Positions 1-8,389 of a stretch of 64,000 bases of DNA are shown one piece after another. The stretch covers positions 1,922,001 through 1,986,000 of the forward strand of contig OZ242200.1 of assembly GCA_965205995.1 (NCBI GenBank), written 5' to 3'. Below the pieces are notes generated by a model. It was not told where the DNA came from. It worked only from the letters and a program-made list of their open reading frames with translations, and did not search any database. Made by a program: the position numbers and the translations under genes. Source of the DNA: MPNO01 sp965205995 (GTDB lineage Bacteria; Pseudomonadota; Alphaproteobacteria; MPNO01). Positions within the stretch are counted from its first letter, which is position 1, and each line of letters starts with the position of its first letter.

Positions 1-1164
1 GACGAGGACCTGGTGCTGTTCCGCGACCTCGGCGGTCGGGTGGGGCTCCTGCATCTCCGCTGCAGCCACCGCAACACGTCGCTCGAATACGGCTTGGTTC
101 AGGAGCGCGGCATCCGCTGCTGCTATCACGGCTGGCATTACGATGTGGACGGGACGATCCTGGAGACGCCGGGCGAGCCGCCGCGCAGCCGGATCAAGGA
201 CAAGCTCTGCCACGGTGCCTATCCGACCCGCGAATATGCCGGTCTCGTATTCGCCTATCTGGGTCCGCCGGAAGAGATCCCCGAATTTCCGATCTTCGAC
301 AGCCTGGTCTACCCCGAGGGCAACCGCCTGGTGCCCTACAAGATCCACAACCCGTGCAATTGGCTGCAATCCCACGAGAACGGGGCCGATCCGATCCATA
401 CCTGTTTCCTGCACGCGCGCGGCAACGAGCTTCAGTTCAGCGAGCAATACCAGGCGCTGCCCTCCCTGTCGTTCCACGAAACCCCGATCGGGCTGCTGTC
501 CCTCGGGACACGGCGCTGGGACGACTATCTCTGGGTCCGGGCGAGCGACGTGATCCTGCCCAACGCGGCGCAGTTCGGGCTCGCCGAAGTCGCCTCGGAG
601 GAGAAGTTCGCGCTATGCGCGTGGGTCACGCGCTGGATCGTCCCGATCGACAACACCAACGCCTACGCGATCGGGCTGCGCCACTTCAACCCGGTGATCG
701 ATCCGCACGAAACCGGCGATCCCGACGGGGTCGGCCTCGGCAAGGTCGATTTCCCGGGCCAGGTCGCCGCGCCCAGCCACGAAGAAGGCCAGCGCAACCC
801 GGGCGATTTCGAGGCGCAGGTCGCCCAGGGCCCCATCACCGTTCACGCCAACGAGACCCGTGGCGTCACCGACGAGGGCGTGGTCATGGCGCGGCGCCAG
901 ATCCGCCAGGGCATCCGCGCCGTCGCGCAGGGTACGCCGCTCGCCTGGCCCACGCGGGTCGACGGCGGCCCGGTGCCGACCTACAACATCGAGCTCGTCT
1001 CCCGTGTGCCCAGGAAGCCGGGAACCGACGACGATGAGGTGGTCAGACGCTTCGGCAGACGCGTCGCCGAGATCGTCATCGAAAGCGGCGAGCTGCCGCC
1101 GGGCTCCCGCCAGGAAACGGTCGAAACCCGCGTGGAGACGCTGATCGCCGACGAGTTCTCGTGA
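1..1164 (+). CDS. Rieske 2Fe-2S aromatic ring-hydroxylating oxygenase, large subunit (5' end cut by window)
   Basis: Terminal oxygenase component that would hydroxylate or demethylate an aromatic or related substrate using electrons from a separate reductase. The reading frame is already open at base 1, so the N-terminus lies outside the window; 387 codons plus stop remain. The Rieske ligands are visible as CSHRN (Cys21, His23 of the visible part) and CCYHGW (Cys40, His43). The mononuclear iron triad is ENGADPIHTCFLH, which fits D-x2-H-x4-H. The overall layout resembles phthalate 4,5-dioxygenase-type single-component oxygenases. No ferredoxin or reductase is visible beside it. An SMP-30 lactonase starts 17 bp downstream and is probably co-transcribed. 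The family is certain from the motifs; the substrate is unknown. Confidence 0.9.
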   Translation, partial: DEDLVLFRDLGGRVGLLHLRCSHRNTSLEYGLVQERGIRCCYHGWHYDVDGTILETPGEPPRSRIKDKLCHGAYPTREYAGLVFAYLGPPEEIPEFPIFDSLVYPEGNRLVPYKIHNPCNWLQSHENGADPIHTCFLHARGNELQFSEQYQALPSLSFHETPIGLLSLGTRRWDDYLWVRASDVILPNAAQFGLAEVASEEKFALCAWVTRWIVPIDNTNAYAIGLRHFNPVIDPHETGDPDGVGLGKVDFPGQVAAPSHEEGQRNPGDFEAQVAQGPITVHANETRGVTDEGVVMARRQIRQGIRAVAQGTPLAWPTRVDGGPVPTYNIELVSRVPRKPGTDDDEVVRRFGRRVAEIVIESGELPPGSRQETVETRVETLIADEFS

Positions 1165-1180
1165 CCGCGACGGCGCGGCC

Positions 1181-2053
1181 ATGACCGAAATCCGCTGCGT
1201 CGTCGACGAGCGCTTCATCGTCGGCGAGTCGCCGCGCTGGCACGAGGACGAGCAGGCGCTCTATTGGGTCGACATCTACCTTCCGTCGATCGAGCGTCTC
1301 GAACCGGCCACCGGCGCGCGCCACAGCTGGCCGATGCCGGAGCGCATCGGCTGCTTCTCGTTTTGCAGGGACGGCCGCGTGATCGCCGGCATGCAGTCGG
1401 GCATCGCCTTCATCGACCTCGAGACCGGCGCCGTCGACCGGGTGTTCGATCTGGAGCCCGACAACCCCGAAGTCCGCTTCAATGACGGGCGGTCGGACCG
1501 GCAGGGGCGGTTCTGGGTGGGCGGGATCGTCGAGACCATGGACCGCGAGACCAACGCGCTCTACCGCTACGACCCCGACGGCGCTTGCCGGGCGATGGTG
1601 GATGGGCTGATCTGTCCCAACGGGCTTGCCTTCAGCCCGGACGGGTCGACGCTCTACCACTCCGACAGCCGCCGGGACTTTATCTGGGCGTGGGATCTCG
1701 ACCCGGCCAGCGGCGACATCGCCAACCGCCGGGTGTTCGCCGCCAACGACATCACCGAGGGCCGGCCGGACGGCGCGGCGGTCGATGCCGAAGGCTATTA
1801 CTGGATCTGCTGCGTCGGCGCCTGGCGGGTTGCCCGCTATGCGCCCGACGGCAGGATCGACCGCGTCATCGGCGTGCCGGTGCAGCGGCCGACGGCGTGC
1901 ACCTTCGGCGGTCCCGATCTCGACATCCTCTACGTGACCACCGCCACATTTCCGCTGACCGACGAGGCGTTGTGGAAACAACCGCTCGCCGGAGGGGTGT
2001 TCGCGCTCGACACCGGTATCCGCGGCCTGGTCGAGCCCCGCTTCGGGGCGTAA
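1181..2053 (+). CDS. SMP-30/gluconolactonase/LRE family protein
   Basis: A 290-residue six-bladed beta-propeller hydrolase of the SMP-30/gluconolactonase family, usually a metal-dependent lactonase acting on sugar or other lactones. Family signatures include GESPRWHE near the N-terminus (Glu16 is the expected metal ligand), FNDGRSDRQGRFWVGG, PNGLAFSPDGSTLY (Asn ligand) and DGAAVDAEGYYW (Asp ligand). The length is normal for the family. The start is an ATG 17 bp after the Rieske oxygenase stop. The neighbour suggests it may open a lactone formed during ring-oxygenase catabolism, but that is inference; sugar lactonase activity is equally possible. Confidence 0.88.
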   Translation: MTEIRCVVDERFIVGESPRWHEDEQALYWVDIYLPSIERLEPATGARHSWPMPERIGCFSFCRDGRVIAGMQSGIAFIDLETGAVDRVFDLEPDNPEVRFNDGRSDRQGRFWVGGIVETMDRETNALYRYDPDGACRAMVDGLICPNGLAFSPDGSTLYHSDSRRDFIWAWDLDPASGDIANRRVFAANDITEGRPDGAAVDAEGYYWICCVGAWRVARYAPDGRIDRVIGVPVQRPTACTFGGPDLDILYVTTATFPLTDEALWKQPLAGGVFALDTGIRGLVEPRFGA

Positions 2054-2106
2054 GGCCGCCCCCGAATATCGCGTTCAAGCCCAGCCCTGCTTGTTGCAGG
2101 ACTCGA

Positions 2107-3132
2107 TCATGGATAGGTCAAGGCGCCCCGGCCGAGGAGCGTTTCGTTCTTGAGCGCATCGAAGATGGTTTCCACCTCCGCGAACGGAACGCGCATGCCG
2201 ATCACCGGCTGCACCAGCCCGCGCGCCATGATTTCCATCGTTTCGATCAGCTCCGTTCGGGTCGAATGACGCGAGCCGGTGACGATCTGCTCGGTCCTGA
2301 CCAGCCGGTGTGGGTCGATGCTCACCTCGCCCGAGCCCACGCCGATGACGACCGCCCGGCCCGACGTCGCGAGGCTGTCGATCGCCGCCTGGAAGGTTTC
2401 GCCGTGACCGACGTAATCGACCGCGGCATCGACACCCTTCCCGCCGGTCAATCGTTTCGCCTCCCTTGCGACATCGTCGATCTTTCGAACGTTGATCGTC
2501 TCTTCCGCCCCCCATTGCCGCGCCAGATCGAGTTTTTCGTCCGAAACATCCGCCGCGATGACACGCGCGCCGAACAGCCTCGCCACTTGCACACCGTGAA
2601 TGCCGACACCGCCGCCCGCCCCGATCAACAGGACCGTGTCGTGCGGATCGATCCGCGCCCGCTCGCGCATGCAATGCCAGTTCGTGTTGACGGCATCGGT
2701 CGCGACCGCGGCCGCCTCGTCGCTCAAGCCGTCCGAAATAGGCAGGAAGTTCCCTTCCGGCAGGCAGACAAATTCGGCGAACCCGCCGTCGCGGTGGCCG
2801 CCGACATAGCCGCCGAAATTCTCGCACAGCGTCTCGCGCCCGCCGCGGCACCAGCGGCAGCGCCCGCAGGTGAGATAGAAATAAACCGCGCACCGGTCGC
2901 CGACCGCAAGCGCGGTCACGCCCTCGCCGATCTCGACGATCTCCCCTGCCAGTTCATGACCCATGACGCGCGGCAGCGAGCCGCCGAGCCGGCCGAGGCG
3001 CATGTTGACCAGCGTCAGCCCTACCCCGGCGGCGCGCACGCGCATCACCGCCTCGCCGATGCCGGGGCTGGGCTCGGGGCGTTCTTCCAGCCGATATGTT
3101 TCTTTCCAGTCGTGCAGGACCATGGCCTTCAT
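2107..3132 (-). CDS. Medium-chain dehydrogenase/reductase (zinc-type alcohol dehydrogenase fold)
   Basis: A 341-residue NAD(P)-dependent MDR oxidoreductase. The N-terminal GroES-like domain contains GHELAGEI and a structural-zinc lobe with four cysteines (CGRCRWC followed by a fourth Cys). The Rossmann domain carries GAGGGVGIHGVQ. The loop that normally supplies the first catalytic-zinc cysteine reads AAGVGLTLVNMRLG and contains no cysteine, so the catalytic site is atypical although the His-Glu pair of GHE is kept. It is convergent with the SMP-30 gene and divergent from the acyl-CoA ligase across about 205 bp, which contains a 16-bp GC palindrome at 3264-3279. The fold is certain; the substrate is unknown. 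Confidence 0.87.
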   Translation of the reverse strand: MKAMVLHDWKETYRLEERPEPSPGIGEAVMRVRAAGVGLTLVNMRLGRLGGSLPRVMGHELAGEIVEIGEGVTALAVGDRCAVYFYLTCGRCRWCRGGRETLCENFGGYVGGHRDGGFAEFVCLPEGNFLPISDGLSDEAAAVATDAVNTNWHCMRERARIDPHDTVLLIGAGGGVGIHGVQVARLFGARVIAADVSDEKLDLARQWGAEETINVRKIDDVAREAKRLTGGKGVDAAVDYVGHGETFQAAIDSLATSGRAVVIGVGSGEVSIDPHRLVRTEQIVTGSRHSTRTELIETMEIMARGLVQPVIGMRVPFAEVETIFDALKNETLLGRGALTYP

Positions 3133-3337
3133 TGCCGTTCCCTCCTGTCAAGGCGCGGATCGGGGTCGCCTCCGCCTCGGAGCCGCGCATGCTATATCGC
3201 TGAACCCTGGACCGGATAGTTGCCGATACGGCCAGGATGACATGCGCTGCGGGTGCGGAAGCGCCGGGCCGCGGCCCGGGTCCGCTGTTCCGTCTCCGCC
3301 CTTGTGCCGCCAGCGGCGTCGCTGCACGCTTGGCGCC

Positions 3338-4978
3338 GTGAACAAGTTCGATCTCGTCCTCGACCCGGCGGCGATGCCCGAGCGGATCTTTGCGCTGCCG
3401 GAGCTCTCCTATCCCGACCGGCTGAACATCGCGGAGGCGATCTTCGCGGACGCGGAAGCCAAAGCCTGGCTCGACCGAACGGCCTATATCTGCGGCGGAA
3501 AGCGGTGGAGCTATGCCGAGCTGATCGACGGCACCAGGCGCGTCGCCGGCGCGCTCCGGAGGGCCGGGGTCGGTCCGGAGGATCGGGTGATCCTGCGCAT
3601 GCGCGATTCGCCCGACCTCGTCATGGCGCTGCTGGCGGTGAAGGGGCTGGGCGCGATCGCCATCCCCACCTTCGTGCAGCTCCGCGCCGACGACCTTGCC
3701 TACCGCGCGCGCGACACCGGGGCGCGGTTCCTCCTGGTCGAGTCCGGGCTCCTGGACGAGGCCGCGCGGGCGCATGATGCCGCGAGCGGGCTCGAACGCG
3801 TCATCGTGGCGCCCGCCGACCCCACGGGCCGGTTCGACTCGCTGGACGCGCTCGCGGACGGCGCCGAACCGGTCGAGAGCTGGGCCGATACCGGCGCCGA
3901 CGACCTCTGCCTGATCGTCTACACCTCCGGCACCACCGGCCGGCCCAAGGCGGCCGCGCATTGCCACCGCGACCTGATGGCGACCGGCGACACCTTCCCG
4001 CGCTATGTGCTGAAGGCGGGGCCGGGCGATTTGTTCGCCGGCCCGCCCGCGCTTCCCTTCACCATGGGCATGTCGTTCTTCATGTACTACCCGCTGCGCT
4101 TCGGCGCGGCATCGGTGCTGTGCCCGGAGAAGACGGTCGAGGCCTATGTGGAGACCCTGGCGGAGCACCGGCCGACGATCTTCATCTGCGTGCCGACCTT
4201 CTACCACCGGCTGCTGGAGCACCGCCGCGCCGGCGGCAGGCTCGCCCTCGATTCGGTCCGCATCCTGCTCTGCGCCGGCGAGCCGCTGAACCCCGAATTC
4301 GAGATCGCCTGGCACGAGGAGACCGGGGTCCCGTTCCAGCAGCTCATCGGCACCACCGAGATGTTCCACGCCTTCGTCGGGTTCCGCTACGGCGAGGACG
4401 AGATCCGGCGCGAGACCCTGGGTACCGTCTGCCCGGGCTACGAGATTTCGGTGCGCGACCCCGACAGCTTCCGCCCGGTCCCGCCCGGCGAACCCGGGCT
4501 GATGTGCGTCCGCGGCCCCACCGCCACCGTCTACTGGAGCCCGCGCGAAATCCAGCCCGAGGCGGTGCGCGGGGGCTGGACGGTGGTCAACGACCTGATC
4601 CGGAAGGATTCGGACGGGTTCATCCGTTTCGTCGCCCGCCGCGACGAGATGATCGTCTCGGGCGGGCTCAACATCGCCCCGGTCGATGTCGAGCGCATCC
4701 TGCTGCGCCACCCGGCGGTCAAGGAATGCGCCTGCGTCGGCGCGCCCGACGAGGCGGGCGAGCGCGCCTCGGTGGTCAAGGCCTTCATCGTCGCCGACGG
4801 CGCTCCGCCCGGCGATGCGCTCGCCCGCGAGCTCCAGGATTTCTTCAAGGCGAACGGCCCGCCCTTCATGTACCCGCGAAAAATCGCCTTCGTCGACGCG
4901 CTGCCCAAGAGCCTGACCGGCAAGGTGCAGCGCGCGGTGCTCAAGAAACGCGAGATGGAGGCGTCGGGGCGACGATAG
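3338..4978 (+). CDS. AMP-dependent acyl/aryl-CoA ligase (benzoate-CoA ligase-like)
   Basis: A 546-residue ANL-superfamily ligase that activates a carboxylic acid to an acyl-adenylate and then a CoA thioester. The phosphate-binding motif YTSGTTGRPK lies near residue 195, the hinge region SGGLNIAPVDVERIL near residue 445, and the catalytic C-terminal lysine in LPKSLTGKVQR near residue 529. Composition and layout resemble benzoate-CoA ligases. I chose a GTG start because the open frame extends far upstream without any homology; an ATG at 3374 is the alternative. The nitrile hydratase genes follow on the same strand after 187 bp, so it could activate the acid released by nitrile and amide hydrolysis. 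That link is inference. Confidence 0.85.
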   Translation: MNKFDLVLDPAAMPERIFALPELSYPDRLNIAEAIFADAEAKAWLDRTAYICGGKRWSYAELIDGTRRVAGALRRAGVGPEDRVILRMRDSPDLVMALLAVKGLGAIAIPTFVQLRADDLAYRARDTGARFLLVESGLLDEAARAHDAASGLERVIVAPADPTGRFDSLDALADGAEPVESWADTGADDLCLIVYTSGTTGRPKAAAHCHRDLMATGDTFPRYVLKAGPGDLFAGPPALPFTMGMSFFMYYPLRFGAASVLCPEKTVEAYVETLAEHRPTIFICVPTFYHRLLEHRRAGGRLALDSVRILLCAGEPLNPEFEIAWHEETGVPFQQLIGTTEMFHAFVGFRYGEDEIRRETLGTVCPGYEISVRDPDSFRPVPPGEPGLMCVRGPTATVYWSPREIQPEAVRGGWTVVNDLIRKDSDGFIRFVARRDEMIVSGGLNIAPVDVERILLRHPAVKECACVGAPDEAGERASVVKAFIVADGAPPGDALARELQDFFKANGPPFMYPRKIAFVDALPKSLTGKVQRAVLKKREMEASGRR

Positions 4979-5165
4979 CGACCGGCCGGCGAGGCAAGAC
5001 GGGAGATCGCCGACCGACAGTTCTTCGTGCCGATACGCCGGAACCGTCGACCTCCCCGGGCTTCGTCTCCGCCTTGGACCGTTCTGCGCCCAAGTGAATA
5101 CCGTTGAACGGCCCCCCACCAGCGGATAACATCGACCCCCAATCGTCACTGAAGGATCTTCGACG

Positions 5166-5774
5166 ATGGCACAAGACCATACTCACAACGCTCCTCCATC
5201 CGACACTGCGATGCGTGTGAAGGCCCTGGAGACGCTGCTCCAAGAGAAAGGCCTTCTCGACCCGGCCGCCATCGACGCCCTGGTCGAGACCTTCGAGACC
5301 CGCATCGGCCCGCGCAACGGCGCCAGGGTCGTGGCGCGGGCATGGACCGACCCGGACTACAAGCGGAGACTGCTCGAAGACGGCTCGAAGGCGATCGCCG
5401 AGCTCGGCTACAGCGGCGTGCAGGGCGAGGATATGGTGGTCATCGAGAACACCGACGACGTGCATAACCTGGTGGTGTGCACGCTTTGCTCCTGCTACCC
5501 GTGGCCGACGCTCGGGCTGCCGCCGATCTGGTTCAAGAGCGCGCCCTACCGGGCGCGCGCGGTCATCGACCCGCGCGGCGTGCTGGATGAGTTCGGGGTC
5601 GAGCTGTCCGAGGATGTCGAGCTGCGGGTCTGGGACAGCAACGCGGAGCTGCGTTACCTGGTGCTGCCGCAGCGGCCGGCCGGCACGGACGGCCTCGGCG
5701 AGGACGAGCTGGCGGAATTGGTGACCCGCGATTCGATGATCGGCACGGCGCTGGTCGAAGCGCCGGCAAGCTAG
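5166..5774 (+). CDS. nthA: Nitrile hydratase alpha subunit, cobalt type
   Basis: Catalytic subunit of nitrile hydratase, which hydrates nitriles to amides. The metal-binding claw VCTLCSC is present with Cys105, Cys108 and Cys110; Thr at the second position is typical of cobalt enzymes, where iron enzymes have Ser. The following YPWPTLGLPPIWF and YRARAVIDPRGVL segments are standard for the family. At 202 residues the length is normal. In mature enzymes of this family two of the cysteines are oxidised to sulfinic and sulfenic acids. It heads a four-gene run with the two beta-subunit halves and the accessory protein. The related thiocyanate hydrolase gamma subunit is the main alternative, but the Trp after the claw favours nitrile hydratase. 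Confidence 0.95.
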   Translation: MAQDHTHNAPPSDTAMRVKALETLLQEKGLLDPAAIDALVETFETRIGPRNGARVVARAWTDPDYKRRLLEDGSKAIAELGYSGVQGEDMVVIENTDDVHNLVVCTLCSCYPWPTLGLPPIWFKSAPYRARAVIDPRGVLDEFGVELSEDVELRVWDSNAELRYLVLPQRPAGTDGLGEDELAELVTRDSMIGTALVEAPAS

Positions 5775-5796
5775 CCGGTTCGGGGGAGGCAAAGCG

Positions 5797-6111
5797 ATGA
5801 ACGGCATTCATGACATGGGCGGCATGCAGTGCATGGGCCCGATCGTCCGCGAAGAAAACGAGCCCCAGTTCCATGAGGCCTGGGAAAGCCGCGTCTTCGG
5901 GATGTTCTTCACGAACTTCGCCGAAGGCCACTTCAACGTGGATATGTTCCGTCACGCCATCGAGCGGATGGGTCCGGCGGAGTATCTGGAAACCTCGTAT
6001 TACGAGCATTGGCTGCACGCCTTCGAGACCCTGCTGGTGGAAAATGGCGTGCTGACCGAGGCCGAGATCGAAGAAAAGATCGCGAGTCTTCGTCAAGCGG
6101 GAGAGTCATGA
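5797..6111 (+). CDS. Nitrile hydratase beta subunit, N-terminal half encoded as a separate gene
   Basis: A 104-residue protein matching only the N-terminal half of a conventional nitrile hydratase beta subunit: MNGIHDMGG at the start, FRHAIERMGPAEYLE in the middle, and YYEHWLHAFETLLVE near the end. A conventional beta subunit has about 220-230 residues in one chain. This one stops at the linker after the helical domain (EEKIASLRQAGES) and the barrel domain follows as its own gene. The gene starts 22 bp after the alpha subunit, and its stop overlaps the next ATG. The same division is known in thiocyanate hydrolase and in the three-subunit toyocamycin nitrile hydratase. Confidence 0.9.
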   Translation: MNGIHDMGGMQCMGPIVREENEPQFHEAWESRVFGMFFTNFAEGHFNVDMFRHAIERMGPAEYLETSYYEHWLHAFETLLVENGVLTEAEIEEKIASLRQAGES

Positions 6112-6461
6112 TGCCGGCCCTGACACCCGAAATCGTCCCAGGTCTCGTCGCCGGCGGCGCGTCCTGCCGAATGGACGCCGACATAGCCCCCAGGTTCAAG
6201 GTCGGAGACAGCGTGACGGCGCGCAACGTGAACCCGCTGTCGCACACGCGGCTGCCGCGTTACATCCGCGGCAAGACCGGAACGATCGCGCGCGACCACG
6301 GCGTGTTCGCCCTCCCGGACACGTCCGTATGCGGCGTCCACAGCGACCCGCAGCACGTCTACAGCGTACGGTTCGAGGCAAGCCATCTCTGGGGCGAACA
6401 CGCGAACGCGAATTCGAGCCTCTACATCGATCTCTTCGACGTTTACATCGAATCTGCATGA
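6111..6461 (+). CDS. Nitrile hydratase beta subunit, C-terminal half encoded as a separate gene
   Basis: A 116-residue protein equivalent to the C-terminal SH3-like barrel of the nitrile hydratase beta subunit. It begins LTPEIVPGLVAGGAS, continues with RFKVGDSVTARNVNP and RLPRYIRGKTGTI, and ends HVYSVRFEASHLWGE and LYIDLFDVYIE. A GGGAG ribosome-binding site at 6099-6103 lies 7 bp before this ATG; a tandem ATG at 6108 is also possible. The upstream stop (6109-6111) overlaps the start, so the two halves are probably translationally coupled. The dedicated ribosome-binding site argues that the split is genuine and not a sequencing frameshift. Together the halves make about 220 residues, the normal beta length. 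Confidence 0.9.
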   Translation: MPALTPEIVPGLVAGGASCRMDADIAPRFKVGDSVTARNVNPLSHTRLPRYIRGKTGTIARDHGVFALPDTSVCGVHSDPQHVYSVRFEASHLWGEHANANSSLYIDLFDVYIESA

Positions 6462-6832
6462 GCGCCGCGCAATCGGGCGACGATCTGCCGAGGCTCCCAT
6501 GGGAGGCCGAGGACGGGCCGGTCTTCAAGGAGCCCTGGGAAGCGAGCGCGTTCGCCATGGCGGTCCGGCTGTCGGAGGCGGGGAAGTTCACCTGGTCCGA
6601 GTGGGTCGAATATCTTTCGGCGGAGATTGCGGCGGCGAAGCGAAGGGGCGATCCCGATCTCGGGGATCGCTACTACGAACACTGGCTCGCCGCCCTCGAA
6701 AGACTGGTGATCGACAAGGGCCTGGGGTCGGAGTCCGAACTCGCCGCGCTCAAGCATGACTGGACCGAGGCGAGCGTCCATACGCCGCACGGCCAGCCGG
6801 TCGAGTTGAAGAAGCGCACTCCGGCCGGTTGA
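6458..6832 (+). CDS. Nitrile hydratase accessory protein (activator/metallochaperone family)
   Basis: A 124-residue protein of the nitrile hydratase accessory family, which resembles the beta-subunit N-terminal domain and assists cobalt insertion or maturation of the alpha subunit. Signatures are PWEAEDGPVFKEPWEASAFA, FTWSEWVEYL, RYYEHWLAALERL and a C-terminal TPHGQPVELKK tail. The start is an ATG overlapping the preceding stop by 4 bp (ATGA), so it ends the nitrile hydratase operon. Typical chaperones carry metal-binding cysteines; this protein has none that I can see, so its route of action is open. The convergent amidase gene ends 42 bp downstream. Confidence 0.88.
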   Translation: MSAAQSGDDLPRLPWEAEDGPVFKEPWEASAFAMAVRLSEAGKFTWSEWVEYLSAEIAAAKRRGDPDLGDRYYEHWLAALERLVIDKGLGSESELAALKHDWTEASVHTPHGQPVELKKRTPAG

Positions 6833-6874
6833 GTCAGCGTCCGATTGCCGGGCGCTCCCGCCGGAACGACCCTT

Positions 6875-8389
6875 CTATCTCTCCCGCCAGTCGCCCGCCC
6901 CTTCGAAGGCGGCGGCCGCACGGTAGATCGTGGCTTCCCGCCAGCTCCCGGCGGCCAGCATCATCCCCACCGGCAGCCCGTCGCTCATGCCGCAGGGAAT
7001 CGACATGGCGGGATGTCCGGTCACGTCGAACGGCGACGTGTTGGGCAACATCTCGAACGCGCGCTGGCAGTACAGGGCGAGCGGGGCGTCGGCGGGCGGC
7101 AGCGGGGTCGCCTTCATCGGCAGGGTCGGCATGAGCAGGAGATCGTAGCTCCGGAACGCTTCGTCGTAGTCCTCCCGGAGCTTGCGGGCGAGGTTCTGCG
7201 CCTTGGCGTAGTAGTGCCCGCCGAAATGCTTGAGATAGTACTGGCCGATAAACATGCAGATCTTGAGCGTGTCGGAGAGGTCGTCCGCGCCGCGTCGCCA
7301 GCCCGCGTGGAAATCGAGCAGCGATGTGGTGTACATCCCCTTCCAGCCGGTCCCCATGCCGTTGCCGAGCATCATCTGGTTGGTAAGCCCTTCGACCGCG
7401 ATCGGCGTCCAGATGGCGGGACCGTCGAGATGACCCGGGATCGACACCTCCTCGACCGACGCGCCGAGGCCGTTGAAGACCTCGGAAGCTTCCCGCACCT
7501 TGGCGTCCACGTCGGGCTCCGAGGACGCATGCCCGAACCCCTCCTTCACCACGCCGATCCGCAGACCTTCCGCGCCCTGACCGACGGCGGCGACATAGTC
7601 GTCGACCTGCGGGTCGTATTGCCGCGGGTCGAGGCCGTCGGCACCGGCGATCGCCTGTAGCATGGTGGCGTTGTCGAGCACGTTCCGGGTCATCGGCCCG
7701 GTGTGGTCGATGGTGGTCTCGATCGGCATGACGCCGGTATAGGGGACCAGGCCGTGGGTCGGCTTCAGTCCGACGCAGCCGCTATAGGAAGCCGGGATCC
7801 TGATCGAGCCGCCCTGGTCGCCGCCGATGGCCATATCGACCTCGCCGCCGGCGACCAGCGCCGCCGAGCCCGACGAGGAACCGCCGGCCGAGTAACCGGG
7901 CTTGTGAGGGTTTTGGACCGGGCCGGAAGCGCTGGTATGGCTGCCGCCGGACAGGCAAAAATACTCGCAATGGGCCTTGCCGATGATGGTCGCGCCGGCG
8001 TCGAGCAGACGGGTAACGATGGTCGCGTCCACGTCGGGCGTATAGCCCTCGAGCGTGGATGCGCCGTTCATCATCGGCACCTGGGCGAGGCAGACATTGT
8101 CCTTGAGAGCGACCGTCCGACCCGACAGGGGTCCTTCGGGCGCGCCGCGAATTTCCGTCCTCACATGCCAGGCGTTGTATGGGTTGTCGTCGGCCGGGGG
8201 ACGGCTGAACCCGCCCCGGGGATATTTCACCGGCGGCAGATTGTCCGGCATCGCATCGACGACGTCGTAGGCGTCCAGCGTACCCTGCATCACGTCGAGG
8301 AAGTCCTGGATCCGGTCGTCCGGCATGTTCATGCTCAGCTCCTCGACAACTTCCTTGAGCTGGGCGTGTGTCGGTCTCGGTGCTGTCAT
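6875..8389 (-). CDS. Amidase (amidase signature family), probably the nitrile-pathway amidase
   Basis: A 504-residue amidase-signature enzyme that hydrolyses amides to carboxylic acid and ammonia. The Ser-cisSer-Lys triad is visible: Lys96 in ALKDNV, Ser171 in SAGGSSSGSA and Ser195 in GGDQGGSIRIPAS. From memory these are the same residue numbers as in the Rhodococcus amidase that works with nitrile hydratase, and the N-terminal extension of about 80 residues also fits that group. It is convergent with the nitrile hydratase operon, 42 bp away, so it is not in the same transcript but very likely performs the second step of nitrile assimilation. It is divergent from hyuA across 212 bp. Confidence 0.92.
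   Translation of the reverse strand: MTAPRPTHAQLKEVVEELSMNMPDDRIQDFLDVMQGTLDAYDVVDAMPDNLPPVKYPRGGFSRPPADDNPYNAWHVRTEIRGAPEGPLSGRTVALKDNVCLAQVPMMNGASTLEGYTPDVDATIVTRLLDAGATIIGKAHCEYFCLSGGSHTSASGPVQNPHKPGYSAGGSSSGSAALVAGGEVDMAIGGDQGGSIRIPASYSGCVGLKPTHGLVPYTGVMPIETTIDHTGPMTRNVLDNATMLQAIAGADGLDPRQYDPQVDDYVAAVGQGAEGLRIGVVKEGFGHASSEPDVDAKVREASEVFNGLGASVEEVSIPGHLDGPAIWTPIAVEGLTNQMMLGNGMGTGWKGMYTTSLLDFHAGWRRGADDLSDTLKICMFIGQYYLKHFGGHYYAKAQNLARKLREDYDEAFRSYDLLLMPTLPMKATPLPPADAPLALYCQRAFEMLPNTSPFDVTGHPAMSIPCGMSDGLPVGMMLAAGSWREATIYRAAAAFEGAGDWRER

Noticed and set aside
3264..3279. 16-bp perfect palindrome CCGGGCCGCGGCCCGG
   Set aside because: All-GC palindromes arise easily in this composition; without conservation data I do not call it an operator.
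2963..3337. N-terminal extension of the CoA ligase frame
   Set aside because: It overlaps the antisense MDR gene, shows no homology to ligases, and the family's N-terminus begins at about the GTG at 3338.
2954..5149. Long reverse-strand open frame of 731 codons
   Set aside because: It is the antisense shadow of the CoA ligase; composition is Arg/Ala/Gly-rich and no motif is recognisable. Similar long antisense frames at 20978-24070, 10616-13252 and 27458-30070 were rejected for the same reason.
6097..6115. Sequencing frameshift as the cause of the split nitrile hydratase beta subunit
   Set aside because: The break falls exactly in the inter-domain linker, both halves are complete, and the second has its own ribosome-binding site and start codon.
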